A program made the translations under genes and the position numbers. Below the pieces are notes generated by a model. The model was not told the origin of the DNA. It made no database searches and saw only the letters and a program-made list of their open reading frames with translations. Shown here piece by piece: positions 1-14,700 of a stretch of DNA of 64,000 nucleotides. Origin of the DNA: Carya illinoinensis (Eukaryota > Streptophyta > Magnoliopsida > Fagales > Juglandaceae); the NCBI RefSeq assembly GCF_018687715.1, contig NC_056762.1:36072864-36136863 (forward strand), read 5' to 3'. Within the stretch, counting starts at the first letter, position 1, and every line of letters starts with the position of its first letter.

Positions 1-786
1 TGACCGTCCTTAATCGTTAATTAAGACTTAAGTTATATCTAAACTCTTTTATACTTTTATATATATAGGTATCATTCATTTATATATGAAGAAGTTTTGA
101 ATTAAATAATAACGCTTTCACTTACAATATTATTTCTCTTTTAATTTTATAACAAAATATATATTTTTATCAACATTGCGATATATTTATATTCTATTAA
201 CAACGTTGTCACTAAAATAAACAACGTTGACTTTCTCGTTGGTAAATAACATGAGTATGGAAAAATGACTACTTTGTTCTTCATCAAAAAATTGTTGTAG
301 GTAGATATCACCTCAACTCATTTTATTTTATTATTTTATATCAAAATATTACTCAAATACAAATATTTTTTAATTTTTAATTTTTAACTTTTCATTTAAT
401 TATTATCTAATTATTACAATTTTTTAAAATTTAAACAATTCAATTTTTTTAATTTTTAAAATAAAAATTATATTAAAATAATATTCTAATTTTATAATAT
501 TTTTATTTAATATTTTATTATTCACTTTTTAAATTTCAATAAAATATCTTATTTAAATCATTTTTCTGTTATTTTTAATTTTTTTATTTGATCTAAGCAT
601 TTAAAGGAGTATGACTCTCGATAGTATTACCGTAAATAAAATGGAAAGAAAAAAATAGGAAAGATGGCTTTATTCTAAAAAAAAAAAAAAAAAAATCGTG
701 GGTTTTATAATATAAAATTCCCACGAACTTTGTAATTGCGAAAAAAGTCCCAACAAAAAGCGAGATAGAGCGAGCGAGGCGATTGA
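1..786. other. AT-rich upstream region of the PIAL gene
   Basis: No gene is seen. The stretch at about 300-560 is very AT-rich and its wording resembles the interior of the Tourist-like MITE at 13014-13334, so it may be a decayed copy, but I see no clear ends. A TTATAATATAA stretch near 703-713 and a purine-rich leader just before the ATG at 787 are compatible with a core promoter and 5' UTR. The transcription start cannot be placed from sequence. Confidence 0.4.
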
Positions 787-3700
787 ATGGCCGGAACTAC
801 GTTGAGACCGTCGCTGGCGCCGGGCGGGTTGGCCGGGACGAATTTACCGTCTCCCTCTTCTGTCAACTCTTACCGAGTTTCCGCTGTGGTCGAGCGATTG
901 GCCGGGCACACCCTACTCGGAAATCGTAGCGACGCCATTGAATTCTTCAAACTCTGCTTATCTCTCGCCAGGTTCGTACCGCACGTACGTTTTTTTGGCA
1001 TGCGAATTTTTTTTGTTTTATTAGTGCTCCCGAAGCTAAAGTCTTAAGTTTCGTTTGGACGATGAAGAAAAGTTGAGTTGTAAATAATAATATTTTATGG
1101 GTTCATTTATATGAGTTTTAAGTTTAGTTTAAGTTTTTTAGTTGAAATATATGAAATTAACTTCTTTTTTTTTTTTAATGGGAAATTGAAAAAATAGTGT
1201 TGTTAGTTTGAGATGAGTTGATATGGGTCCAATAACCAGACACAATCTTAGTTTCCCTTATTTCTGAACTTGGATTTGCTCTTGGAATCTCATTTTAGCT
1301 TTTTGTCGATGGATTTTTGGGAATCTGGTTTTGAAATACCTATTTTGTTTAAGCTGGTTTTTGGTTGCGGAGAAATTATACTTTTTGGTGAATTAGGATA
1401 TGTTTGTTTATTTTTAGTTTTTCATTTTTCTTAGAAGCATAATGCAGGACTGATTCCTTTTGCCTTATAGCTTTTGTGGATGATTTTTTTTAATAAGGAC
1501 TATGGATGGTGTTTGTTTGCTAGAAGTTGATGATTGACTCACACGTGAATGGTTGGGTGTGGGAGTGTAAAATAAAAAACCTCTAACCAATTTAAGTGGT
1601 GGTTTGACCTTGTCTCATTCCTATATGTACATGACGTGGTTGTGTTGGGGAGAGGTGAGCCATGGGGGTTGAATTTTTGGGTAGTTGTGGGTAAATGCCA
1701 TGATTAGTTTTTCATGATATTAGGAGTGTTATGCTTCATGGGGTGGAAAATACCGAAGGGTGGCGTAGTGGTCTTGGGGCGAGCCATATATATCATACGT
1801 TTTGAGTTCGAAATTTCACTTTTTCACTCTTAGGGCCATAGAACTTGGGGAATTTCCAACAATGTGCACTTGTTGGAAATTTTTTTGCCAAGGGCATGTG
1901 CACCCCCTGGATTAGTTGGAACTTTGTCCCAGGCACCTAATGCCAATAAAAAAAGCTTCATGGGGTGGAAGGGTTGTGAAATTCAGGGGTTTGGATATCT
2001 TTTTTATAAAATTTTTAGGTTGTAGTTTCAAATTCTTGCTGTCTACTTGGGTTTACAATGGGCATATACTTCCACTTAGGCCCCGTTTGGAAGTTAGACT
2101 TAACTGAGATAAACTCTGTTCAATCTAATTATAAGTTGAGTCTAACATCCAAACACCCAACTCGTAAATTACTTTTTTTTTGATAAGTAAAAGAATTTAT
2201 TGATCCACGTAAAAAGGCAAAGCCCGAGTACACAGGGGGTATACAAAAGAGAGCCTAGTTACAAACTAAGTGCTACGAATAGTAGCATAAAAGTCATGAA
2301 GACTTGTTCCGTTCAATACAATAGAGGATGCCCAAAGTAATAGGGTATGAAAGAAGAAAGCCCTGAGACCGTCGAGGGAGCGTTCCTTGTTCTCAAAACA
2401 ACGTCTATTCCTTTCGATCCATGTGCACCACATTAAGCATAAAGGCATCATCTTCCAGACAGCAGCTATCTGACGATTGCCCCTCATCCCTTGCCAACAA
2501 GACAATAAATCAATCACCGTCCTAGGCATAGCCCATGCAATACCAAGCCTGGATAGGATTTCATCCCACAAGGTCTTAACTACTTTGTAGTGAAGAAGGA
2601 GGTGGTCCACAGATTCACTGTCATGTTTGCACATGAAGCACCAATCCAATAAGTAGAGTCCACGTTTTCTTAACTTGTCTATAGTCAAAATTTTACCATA
2701 AGAAGCCACCCATCCGAAGAAAGCTACCTTAAGGGTAACATTGCACCTCCAGATGTTCTTCCACGGGAAGACATTGCAAGGGTGATTTGTCAAGGCCTTG
2801 TAATAAGAACGGACTGAGAATTTCTTATTTCCTGTGCATATCCAAAGTAAGCAGTCCTCCCCTCCAGCCCTTAGCTTCATTTCATATAATGCGCTGTAGA
2901 AATCAGTGATGACTCCCACCTCCCAACTCGTAAATTACTAAACTCATCTTAACTCAAAACTTCTTTACACGTGGGGTTCATAACATTTTTCAACTCAACA
3001 ACCCTTTATATGTAGGACCACAACCTTTTTCAACTTTTCTTAAATACATCTAAACTCATCTTAACATCCGAACATATCTAAACTCATCTTAGGTAGGCCT
3101 CACAAAATTCATTCCACCATCTCAACTCACTACTATTTATAAAGAACTCAACTTATTTCAACTAAACTCAACATCCAAACGGGGTTTTAGTTAATTGATT
3201 GAAGATCTTCACTTTGATATCATCAAGTGGTTTGGGGGTTGGTAGGGGCGGCAATATGTGACAATCCGTGAACCCAATATGAATGTGATACGAAATTAGC
3301 GGATTTGAGTTTAATATAAATGAGGTTGGATAAAAAATGGGTTGACTCGTTAAGACATGATTAATAAAAAGGTTAATAATAGGTCAACCCGTATAACTTG
3401 TTAAAATTTTATTTCCAAATTACAACATACCCTTTTAACCCTAAAAACTAAAAAACCTTAACATTATCACCTATCTCTCACTCTTAACTCTCACACCCGC
3501 CCCCCCTCCCCCCTAGGGGTGGTAATATGTTATACGATCCGTTAACCCAACACGAACACGACACGATAATAGTGGGTTAGGGTTTAATCTTAATGGGTTC
3601 GGGTCAAAACGGATTGACCCGTTAAGACACGATTGCTTTAATGGGTTGATAACAGGTCAACCCGTTTTGACCCGTTATGACACGTTAAGAAAGTTAAAGT

Positions 3701-5126
3701 TACAATTATACCCTTCTACCTAAAAGTAAAATTGTTAGAATTTTAATTTTGAACTTGTAGTTAGTTTTATAATTTTTATATATATTGTGACTTTAACATT
3801 TATATAAAATTATGCTAAATTTAATCAGGTTAAACGAGTTAATTTTGAGCTTATTCAACTCATTTACATTAATAGTTTGAAATTATTTCATAATATTCAC
3901 TAATGGGTCAAAATGAGTTGACACGATACGACCCGTTATGTTAACGGGTCGTGTTAGGATTTGAGATTTTGATACAATAAGCTTAACGGGTTGGGTTAGA
4001 GTTGACCTATATAGTATAATATACATGCTTTGACATGACACGAACACTACCCGTTAACACGATTTGACACCCCTACCCCTAAAAAGAAAAAAGCCCCAAC
4101 TCCCATTGCCTCTTTGATTCTCCCTGAGTCTCTCTCTCTCTCTCTCACTCTCTCTCCGTCTTGGTCTCTGCCATTTTCTCTATCATCTCCTTCGTCTCTA
4201 CTGGCCCCAACTATCTAACTCCATCATGGGTATTGCCATAGAAGCAACAAAAGTCATCTGCCTCACTATCATCTGTCTCTATCTTTGTCACTACTCTCTC
4301 TCTCTCTCTCTCTCTCGTATGTCGTCTATCTCGCTGTCATTTGTCTCTCTATTTCTATCATCTATCTGCTTATGTTTTTTACATTTTTATTTTTTGGAAT
4401 ATGCTCATGTTTATTATTTTTAAATTGTAATATTGGTCAATATGTTTATGTTTTTTTGTGTTGTTTATTGTTGGGATTGTAATATTGGATTTTTTATTAT
4501 TCTTACAATATGTTTAATTTGTTATTGTTGGATTTTTAATATTGGTTTTATTATAGGTTAAAATCTGAAAACATATTGATGTTTTTTTGTTAGTAGGTAG
4601 TTTACTAGTAAATATTGATTTGAACTTTCATGTGAAATTATATTAATTAGATCAAATAGGTTATGTGGATCAATTCAACCTATTTATATAAAACGGGATG
4701 AAATGGGTCATGTTGTGTTGATCTATTTCTAATTAATTATTAAACGGGTTATGTGGATCATGTCGTGTCCCGTTTATTTAAATGGATAGTGTTAGGGTTT
4801 GAAGTTCTAACCCATTTAACTAAATGGGTCGTGTTCAAGTTGACTCATATAGTCAAATGCCTATGGCTTGACAACACAAACACGACTTGTGAACACAAAT
4901 TGCTACCCTTAGGGGTTGGAAACTTGTTTATGTTTAACAAAGCATTTTTGGTAATGGTGGTGTTATGTTAGGGGAGGCAGCATGATAGTGTTCTGAGGAG
5001 GCTAGTAGGTCTTTTGAAGTTTGGATGTGTAAAAGCATTCGGAGGGGCTGGGGTGGTTTCTCTCGATTTCTTAATTTTTTTATGATTTGTTAAATTTGAG
5101 GTGGAAGCTAGGTAAAGGAGAGATAA

Positions 5127-5157
<31 letters not shown>

Positions 5158-8100
5158 TAATTTTTTTATTTATCAAATGTTGATTTTATGAAAAGCGCAA
5201 AGTAGTGCAGCCCAAGTACACAATTGTATAAAAAAGAAAGCACTTGACAAGGTAGAAGAGGGAAAACAAAGAGACATAAAACCAATATAATTAGACAGCC
5301 CCAAACTATTATGAGCCGAGATTTAGACATGAAGAGCTTTTAGCATTATGGATGTAACTTCATCCAACTTCTTGCAATCTTCAAAATATCGAGTATTCCG
5401 TTCATTCCACACCCACCAATGTAACGAAGCCAACGACCCTATAATCCTTTGGGAGCATTGTCTAATTGATACTGAGAAGCTAGAAGACTTAAGGTCCAAA
5501 TCGTTCTAGCAACTTCGTAGTGCAACAAAAAATGACCAATTGTTTCCCCATGCTTCTTGCACATGCAACATCAATCCATTACCAAGATCTTATTATCGAA
5601 AGGAAAAAAATCAATCCATTACCAAGATCCTCTTCATGTTATCCATTGTAAGGACCTTCCTTAATGCAATTGTCCACACAAAGAATGTCACTTGTGATCA
5701 TTCTGCCCAATGCCTTTCCAAGGAGAAAGGAGTGCGCGAGTGCATGCAGAGCCCAATGCATGATAAAAATTTACTTTTTGTAAAAAATCTACTGCATCTT
5801 GTCCTCTTCACCACTTCTAAACCTAGTAGAGTTTTAAAAGGTGGAAGAAAGAGGAAAACAACTCAAACTTCCAATCTTGTGCTAATTGAGTAAAAGTGAT
5901 ATTCCATTGTATATTGTTGTTGGAAAGGTTCTAGGAGCTTGCCACAGAGGCCTCCTTATAGCAGGAAAGTTTGGATAACCCTATAAAAACATCCTTCAAG
6001 GTTTAATTTCCTCACTAAACATTAGCAGGCTGCACTATTGACAATAGTCAACACATCGTCTTTTTTGTTTCCATATTCAATTATGTGGTCCATAAGACTG
6101 GGCAATGAGGGCTCGTCCATGTGTCCCACTCGGCCAGCATGGTATCGAGTGGACAATCCAGCTGGCTTGATTGGCGGGGTGGGGTGGGTAAATAATTTTT
6201 TATTTTTATTTTTAAATTGGGGCGGGAGCAGGTAGAATTAGGGGTGTAAGGAGTTCAGTCTGGACTGAAGTTGAGATCAGTTGGTCTCAGTCCCACAAAT
6301 TGTGGACTGAAGAAATTTGGTCCAGTCCCAGAGTATAAATTTTGGAGCGGACTGGACCGAATCCCTATATATATATTTTAAAAATATTTTTAATAATTTA
6401 AGATATTATTTTTACATAGTAATTATTAAGTTAATGATTTAAATTTGATCTAATTTATTATCATTGACCATATATAAAATAATATATGCTATCAATTAAT
6501 AATAAATCATGTGATAATTTATGTCATTATATGTAAATAGTTAATACATCATACATTCATATATATTCTACTATTTACACTTAATATTAAAGTAATTAGA
6601 TAATTTTTTTTAAATACCTAAGTTGCAAGCAAGCATGAATAATCTATGTACAATGAAATTATTTGATATTGATTAACCATATATAAAATATATAAAATAT
6701 ATGACATTATTAATAATTGTGCATACTAAAGAGTAAAGTCTAAGTTAGTAAGTAGTAATTATCAACATAAATATTTTTTTAATGAGTTAGTTACATAATC
6801 CAGATTAATAATTTACTTAATTTTTAATTTTAGTAATTTAAATAATTTTTTTTATTAATTTATTTATCATTTTCTTGGACCGGACCGATTTACACTTTTA
6901 GGTAGAATATCCACTCGCCTGCCTGCTTGACCTATAAATAAAAAGTTATAATTTCTAACCCTAATTTTCCTACATCTCCGCATCTCACCCCTCTCTCTTC
7001 GTCTTATTCTTCTTCTCCCTGCCTCCCGCTGCATCTCACACATCCCTATTCTCTTCTTCTTAGTTCTCACAGCCCCTTTCTCCTGTTGTCTTCCTCTTTT
7101 CTTTGTCTTCTTCTTCTTCTCTGTCTCGTTCTTTTTCTTCTTTTTGTTCTTCGTCTGCAATTGTCTTCCTCTCTGTCTTCTACTTCTTTTCATGGCCTCT
7201 GGTCTTTGAAGGTTTGGTCGCAAAGGGTCTCTGGTCTCGAGCTAGAGAACCAAAGGGTTGCATAGAAATCTTCCTTCCTTGTTTGCAGCCCATGTTTGAT
7301 TTTTTGTTGGATCCATGGTTTTTCCGTTAGATCTGTCATTTTATTGTTTATATTAGTGCAGTTTTTTGTGGGATTTGGTTTTGGATAATGGCATTTTTGT
7401 TTTGGATCTTGTCTCCATCTCAGTCTCACTCTCTGTCACCCTCTCCGTCTCTGTCTTGGGTAGCCAAACAGCTTGTGGGCCAATCTGCCCTCCCATCCAG
7501 CCGTGTGGAGACACCCGCTCGCATATAACAGTAATGAGTAGCGGGGACAAAAAGTGGTCCCCCACCCCGGTGGGTGCGGTGGTCAGGATGACTAGCTGCC
7601 CTTCCACGTAAGGCAAGGTAGCAAGCCCAGTGGTGCATGTATCTAACAATGTATAGTGTGCAATATTTTTATTTAATTCTCATTGATTGCCATATTGCAT
7701 TTTTTTACTTGGTAGGCCTCGACTTAATGGTCATTCTTCTTGTGAATGGTATGATTGTCATTGTGAGGGTTTTTTTGTCGTTCTTGTTGAAACATGCGGG
7801 CATACTTCAGTATTGTGCTTGTTTATTTGTTTGTACCCTATTTTTTAATCCAACGAGGGATCGAGTTGGAGTCATCATTATTGTAATCATCATCATCATC
7901 ATCATTTTTGTTAATATTGCCATTATTGTTTTTTAGTTTTTGTTATCATTGTTTTATTTGACTATATTTACTTTGACATAAACAGAGGTATTGATTATGC
8001 AGTTGCAAACAATGAGGTTCCGCACAAAGCTCAAGATCTGCCTATATTGTTGAAGCAGGTGATTTTTGTCATATCATGTGGATGTCTTATTCTTGATTTT

Positions 8101-11100
8101 CCACATATTTTACCTTTTTTTGGTCCTTTGGAGGTTCGTTAGGCCTTGGACTACATAACCGGGGTGGCAAATAAGAGGTATTGGTATTTGTGGAATGTAG
8201 CTAGGACTTGGTGGCGGGTCACTTGGACCCAACCTGCTTGCTAAAACTGTTTGCTCTTTTGGAAATTTGCAAATAGATATTTAAATAAGAACATGTATAG
8301 TATCGAGGGCCTGTGCACCTTCGGGATAGGTTGGGTCATTGTTCCCAGACACTGGTGCCAATAAAATAAATAAATAAAAACATGTATAGTGGCGGGTGAA
8401 ATATGCACCTGCTGGTAATAACTTCTATAAGGCCCTAACCCATGAGCCCACTTCTCTGTGTCCCTGGAGAAAAATCTGGAGAAATAAGGCTCCTCCTAAA
8501 GTCTCATTCTTTGTTTGGACTGCCTCCATGGGAAATATACTTACCATAGATAATTTGAGGAAAAGGAGGATCATTATCACAGACTGGTGTTGCATGTGCA
8601 GAAGAGGGGGAGAGTCGGTAGACCACCTCCTTTTATGCTGTGATACCGTAAGGGCCCTTTGGAATGAGGTATTCTCGCGACTGGATATGGCTTGGGTGAT
8701 GCCTTAAATTGTGGAGGCGGGGCGTTGGCCAGCTGGTCAAATATAAGGGGCAGAAAACCAATTAAAACTATTTGGAAGATGATCCCCCTATGCATTATGT
8801 GGTGCGTATGGCAGGAGTGAAATGAGAGGACTTTCGAGGACCAAGAAAGATCAATGAAGGAGCTTAAAATTTTATTTTTTAGAACACTTTGTAACTGGGC
8901 TATTGCTGTGGATTTTAATGGCATGGCCCTGCATGATTTTCTTGTCTCTAATATGCCTACCTAGAGTTGTAATACTGGCTTTGCCATTGATCAATATAAT
9001 TTGTTTATTTATAAAAAAAAAAAAACAAATTTCTCACCCATTCTACATGTACATATAAAAATAAACCCTAAAATTTCTTCATTTGCCCACTTCTCTCTCT
9101 CTCTCTCTCTCCTTATTTCTTTTTCTCCTTTCTTCTTCCCCATTTCTCAACCTCTCTCATTTCTTTCTATCCTCACCATGGTCCATGTGTGCAAGACCAC
9201 AAAATCTTCACCCATGAGGCCATGACCATGAGTGCAAACCCATGGGCATGGGTGTGGGTCTCAAAGGCATAGACCCACAGAGAAGATTGTGCCACGCCAC
9301 TGCCATGCGGTGGGTCTCGAATCTCGTCATCTTGAAGGCACATACCATTGTCTGTGCTGTGGGTCTTGGATATGAGACCTTTGACAAGAGCCATCTGAGA
9401 CCTTTGATTGGATCGTTCTGAGATCTGTGATCAAATTTGAGACCTTTTGGATGGGTTTGATTTTTGTTTGAGGTTAAGTTTTAGTTTTGATGGGGGTTTG
9501 AGTTTTTATGGGATTGAAGCTTATATTCAGCCAGAAGCATTAGTAAAATATGTAATGGTAGAGAAGATGCTCTATTGCCGAATTTACTCTCAAAGTCTTT
9601 GCTGTTGTTCACTATTAGTTTTGGGTAGGGGGCCCCGGGTGGTGGGCTGGGCAACATGGCTGCCCATTCAACGAGTACTGGTGAGCATGGGGCAAGGTGG
9701 GGGGAGAGTGGCCACCCTGCCCAGGCGCCCGCGGGGGGGGGGGGGGGTGGCTTCCCACCCATTTAGGGAGGGTGACAGCCCAAAGTAGCATCGTTGTATT
9801 TTTGCATGCTACTTAACACAAGTAGATTTATTTGAAATCTTGGTTGTTAAGCTGTTCTAGTTAGAGTTTAGTATCTCCCTTTTACTTTGTTAAGAAGCAC
9901 AGCTACTGTAATATCTTTTCTGAAGAAAATGATGCCTCGAATATGGGAATGAGATTATATGGTTACCTAATGAGGTTACCTCATATGATCTGATCTTGTG
10001 TTTTTAGGATACATACTATGATTTGCTACTTGTGATTCTGCACCAGAATGAAAATAAAATTTAGTTTCCTCCAGACAAAGGAGCAAGTGAATCATTCTAT
10101 TTATGCATATTTTTCATGTCAGAATTGTGGACATTCAAAATCCATTCTGTAGTGCGAGATTTCGTGAGCTAGTGGTGTATTATTGTATATATGTCATATT
10201 TGGCCCAGTTGGATAATATTAAACCTTGCTTCGTCATGTGACGGCGTTCTTTTATTTTTAATGTGATGGTGTGTAGGTGTGCCAGCGTAAAAAAGATAAC
10301 TTCTTACAGGCAGCTATCATGGTGCTTATGCTCTCTGTGAAGGTATGAGTTAAATGCTGCATTTCTTTTGATTAAATGCAGCTATTTGGATGTTCATTCC
10401 CTTGCCTTGTTGGCATGTTGGAAAAAGATTCAATGTTTGGAATGGATTCTGTGTGCTGGGATAAGACCCTTTTCCATCTGTAATAAAATTTTATTTTTCT
10501 CATAAAAGTTGTTTGGAATATGAGGCATTTTTTACATTATTGCAAAAATACAAAGGTTTGGCTATTTGTAATTCTCCATTCTAATTTCTACCTTATATAT
10601 TTCTTGAGGAATGTCCTGCAAGTTAAATATACTTCCAAATTTTTGTATGTCATCGTGTATGATATTTTATTAATGAACTTTGGTTTTTCATGGCAGAATG
10701 CATGTAAGATTGGGTGGTTTTCAGAAAAGGAGTCTGAAGAACTTATCATTCTTGCAAATGAGGTCTGCTATCAAATGTAGTATTTGCCTTTGTATGTTAT
10801 GGCTATAGCTAATAATTCTCTCTGATTCTTAGATAGGGAGCAGCTTCTGCATTTTGGGAAATATTAACACGGGACCTAGTAATTCTGCTTCCACTATAAA
10901 ACAAATAATGGAGAGGTAGGAACATGTGCTTTGCACTGCAGAATTTCTTACTGTATCTTAAGGTGCAATCAAATTTTTCTGGCAACTGGTTATGTAATCT
11001 TTTGTTTTAAATGATTTTGCTGGATTTTCAGCTGAGGCCCCAAAGGTACAAAGTGTGACATATGGAGTTAGAAATTTGAACTTTACTAGGAGTAGGTAGA

Positions 11101-11675
11101 CTTTTCCTTCAAAGGATATGAGAGAAGATACATTCTGACTTGTTCAGTTAGCCTTTTATGTCTGAGCAATTAATGTCTTATATATATGCCATTGTTCTTT
11201 GGCTTGTAGGGGTATGTATAGGGATCTTGTCTAATTTGAATATATTTTTAATTCTTTATGATATCCATGCTGGTGCTAGTATAAATGTCTGTTTTGGATA
11301 ATTATTAATTTTTATTGGCACCGGGTGTTTGGGACAAATTCTCAATTTTTTAAGATTATTTTAACTGGGTCTGACTACAGTGATGTGGGCGATGGCCCAA
11401 GTCAGACTGTAACTTGGTCAGCAAGGATGTTACTGTAACTTTGGTTTTATTCAAGTCGCAGTATCATGCATGTTACTGGGTTTTATATTGACTTAATTTT
11501 AATGTCATCTGGATAGATGTCGCGGGGAAGTTTGAGTGAAGTTCAGGCAGCCAGGATTCAAAAATTGATTTCCTAGTTGACCATTGGTGTATTTTAGAAT
11601 GTCATGAAACAATAGGAGATTGAGTCACTGCTAGTATAAATACACTCTTGTGGATTATCATAAATGGGCGATTGA

Positions 11676-11726
<51 letters not shown>

Positions 11727-14700
11727 CTTGTGCAGGTTCTACCCACGAATGAGGATGGGGCAAATACTTGCTTCCCTTGAAGTCAAGGTGGATCCTCTTT
11801 TCCTCTAAAGCCTATTCTTATCTATTCTTGAATCACATGCACATTTTAATTTATTTTTGTTTATCCTCTAGCCTGGATATGGGGCATACGTGATTGATTT
11901 CCAAATTTTAAAGACTACGGCACATTCTCCCCAGGAAAAAATTGTAAGCATCTTCTTGATTATTCTGGATTAGGTCACAATAGGGAGGTTTTCTCATTTT
12001 TTTAGAAATTTTTTTTTCCCTCTAGAGTGGAAATGTTGACACCCCCCCCCCCCCCCCCCCACCCCCCCCGGTGGGCCCCCCCTTTTATCCCCTCTTAGTG
12101 ATTGCGCAACATGTCTGTTTGTAGCCAAGCTTCATATTCCACTTATGTAGTTGTGTGTGTATGTGCATTCCATTACATGCGCTAGTTGGGTGTACAATTT
12201 TGTGCTCAATCCATTTCAATAGGTGGTATAATATTAGATTTTTTTATAATATGTGGTATAATAGAGTCAGTCACATTTTTGCCACTTTGCTTTTGCTAAT
12301 TAGCAAACCCATTGAATGCAAAGTTATGAGTTTGGACTTTTTCTCTTGGGGGCTTCCGATAGTAATACCATGGTCTTATGGCATGTATGCCATGCCCCCT
12401 AGCCAAACAGAGCCGGTCACATTTTTTGCCACTTTGCTCTTGCTAAGTAGAAAACCAATTGAATGCAAAGTTGCAAAGTTATGTTTGGAGTTTTTCTCTT
12501 GGGGGCTTCCAATAGTAATACCATGGTCTTATGGCATGTATGCCACACCCTCTAGCCAAATGGAGCTGGTCACATTTTTGCCACTTTGCTCTTGTTAAGT
12601 AGCAAACCAATTGAATGTAAAGTTGCAAAGTTATAAGTTTGGAGCAAGGCTCAAAAAATGGGAATCGGGTAAAGGGTGATTCAACAAATTGAATCGGACA
12701 ATTCACGACAATTTTGAATCTGATATTTCTATGTTGATAAAAAAGTATTAAAATTCACATTTGATGCAATTCAAGTATTTTATACCATGTATAAAAGAGT
12801 ATAAAATATAAATTTATTGACTAGTTTCAATAAAAATATGATATGAATTTAAATAGTTTCAATAAATATGTAATATATTTATTTAACGTCAATAGTCGAC
12901 ATTTTTTTTGCCTTGTATACGAAAAATATAAAGACTACTAAGTTATAAGCACATGGCAAATGTAGTATTTAACGCATAACCATAAATTTAATATAAATAC
13001 TCAGGGGATGTTTGGAAACAGTTTTTGTCTCATCTCATCTCGTTTCATTTCCTTCCCAAACATTACTCAAACACAAATACTTTCAAATTAATCATTGCAA
13101 CTTTTTCAAACTTTTAAACAAAAAACAATTCAAACTTTTTTAAATCCCAAAATAAAAATAATATTAAAAAAATTATATTCTAACAATATTTTAACTTTAT
13201 AATATTTGCTATTCAATTTTCTCTCCTTTCCCAAAATCTATAAAACGTTAACTCAAACTATCTCACTACTATTCAAAAACCATCTTATTACTATTTACAA
13301 AATTTTCATCTTATCTTATTTCCCAAGCATCCCCTCATTCATCTCCTTATTTTTTTTTTCAACTAAAAAAATAAATAACTACTTGTTTTAGCTTTCAATT
13401 TTTCTGCAATTCTTATTGAATTCAATAATGGAAAAGCTAATATATGTTTAATTCTATCATATATTTGTAAAAAAAATTTAAACAAAAAACCTAGTCATTA
13501 GACAACTAAAAAAGAAATATTGTTTTGAATCGGTTGGAATCAGTTTAAATCGGTCTAAAATTAACTAGAATCGGTTGATTGAAGCGGTTCAATGAACAAT
13601 TCAAAATGTTCACTAAAATCAGTTTGATTTCTTACCGATTTAATTTGAATCGGCTAAATCGGTTTGAATCGAATCATTTTTTCGAGCCTTGGTTTGGAGT
13701 TTATCTCTTGGGGGTACCTAGGCCTTCTTTTGAGGGTTCAATTTAAGGTTGAGTCCATTTAAAAGGGCGCTCTTGAGGATATGGAACAAAGGTTGGTCTT
13801 GGGTGGAAGAGGCTATATTTGTCGAAGGGTGGTAGGTTTACCTTGATAAAGAGGATTTTGTCAAATTTACCTGCTCATGTTATAACCTGGTTTCCCTCTT
13901 CCTGGCACCGTCATTATTCACATCAAAGATTGTAGAGGGGCTTCTTATGGGGAGGAGCAAGAATTTCACTTGGTGAATTGTTCAAGGTTTGCTCCTGATA
14001 TTGAAGGAGGCTGGGAATTTGGAAGCTATCCCATTTAACTTGGTTTTATTGGGTTGATTATATATTAAAAAAATCTAGTTTCTACTGGGGAAGTGGGAAT
14101 AGCACTATACCAGTGGGAGATAAAGCCACTGGAGGATGGTGTTTGAAATGAAATATGGAAGTTTGTGGGGTGATTAGTTTATTATGTGGTTATCGGGATT
14201 TTTAGTGTTGATTTTATAGAAATACATTTGTAGGGGTTGGGGCTTTTTTCTATATTTGCTGGATATGAGGTTGGAATTAATTCCAGGATAAACTTTTGGC
14301 ACTGTGTGCGATTTAGGGGGTCTTCGGTTTTGTTCAATTGCATGTGTTATGAATGCTTCGATGGTAGACAATTGTAGATTTTGAATTACTATCAATGGAG
14401 TGAAATTATTAGAGCAGCACAAAGATTGGAAGGTGGACCTCTTTCTTCATTTAATGCTCTATTTATTTTGTTATGTTGAGACAAGTGAGAAAAGATAGAG
14501 CTTGTTGGGTCCTATTCAAGAGAGGGTGTTGAAGTGAAATCATTTTATCATGTGTTGTTTCCCCAGGAAAGTTTTCACTTCCGATGGAAGAATACTGGAC
14601 AGATTGGGGCTCCTTCAGAAATTACCTTTGCATGGGTGAAGGCATTGTGGAAATTCTTAGAATGGATAATATTAAGAACCTACAGGTTATTGTAAAAAAG

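Noticed and set aside
787..1047. Open frame of 86 codons as a stand-alone gene
   Set aside because: Only the first 61 codons plus two bases are coding (exon 1 of PIAL). The rest reads through the donor at 972.
7103..7649. Ser/Leu-rich and Lys/Arg-rich open frames in intron 1
   Set aside because: They come from a CT-rich tract and a GC-rich block, with no conserved motif.
12272..12644. Regular repeats considered as a CRISPR-like array
   Set aside because: Units of about 150 bp without short repeat/variable spacer structure, in a plant intron.
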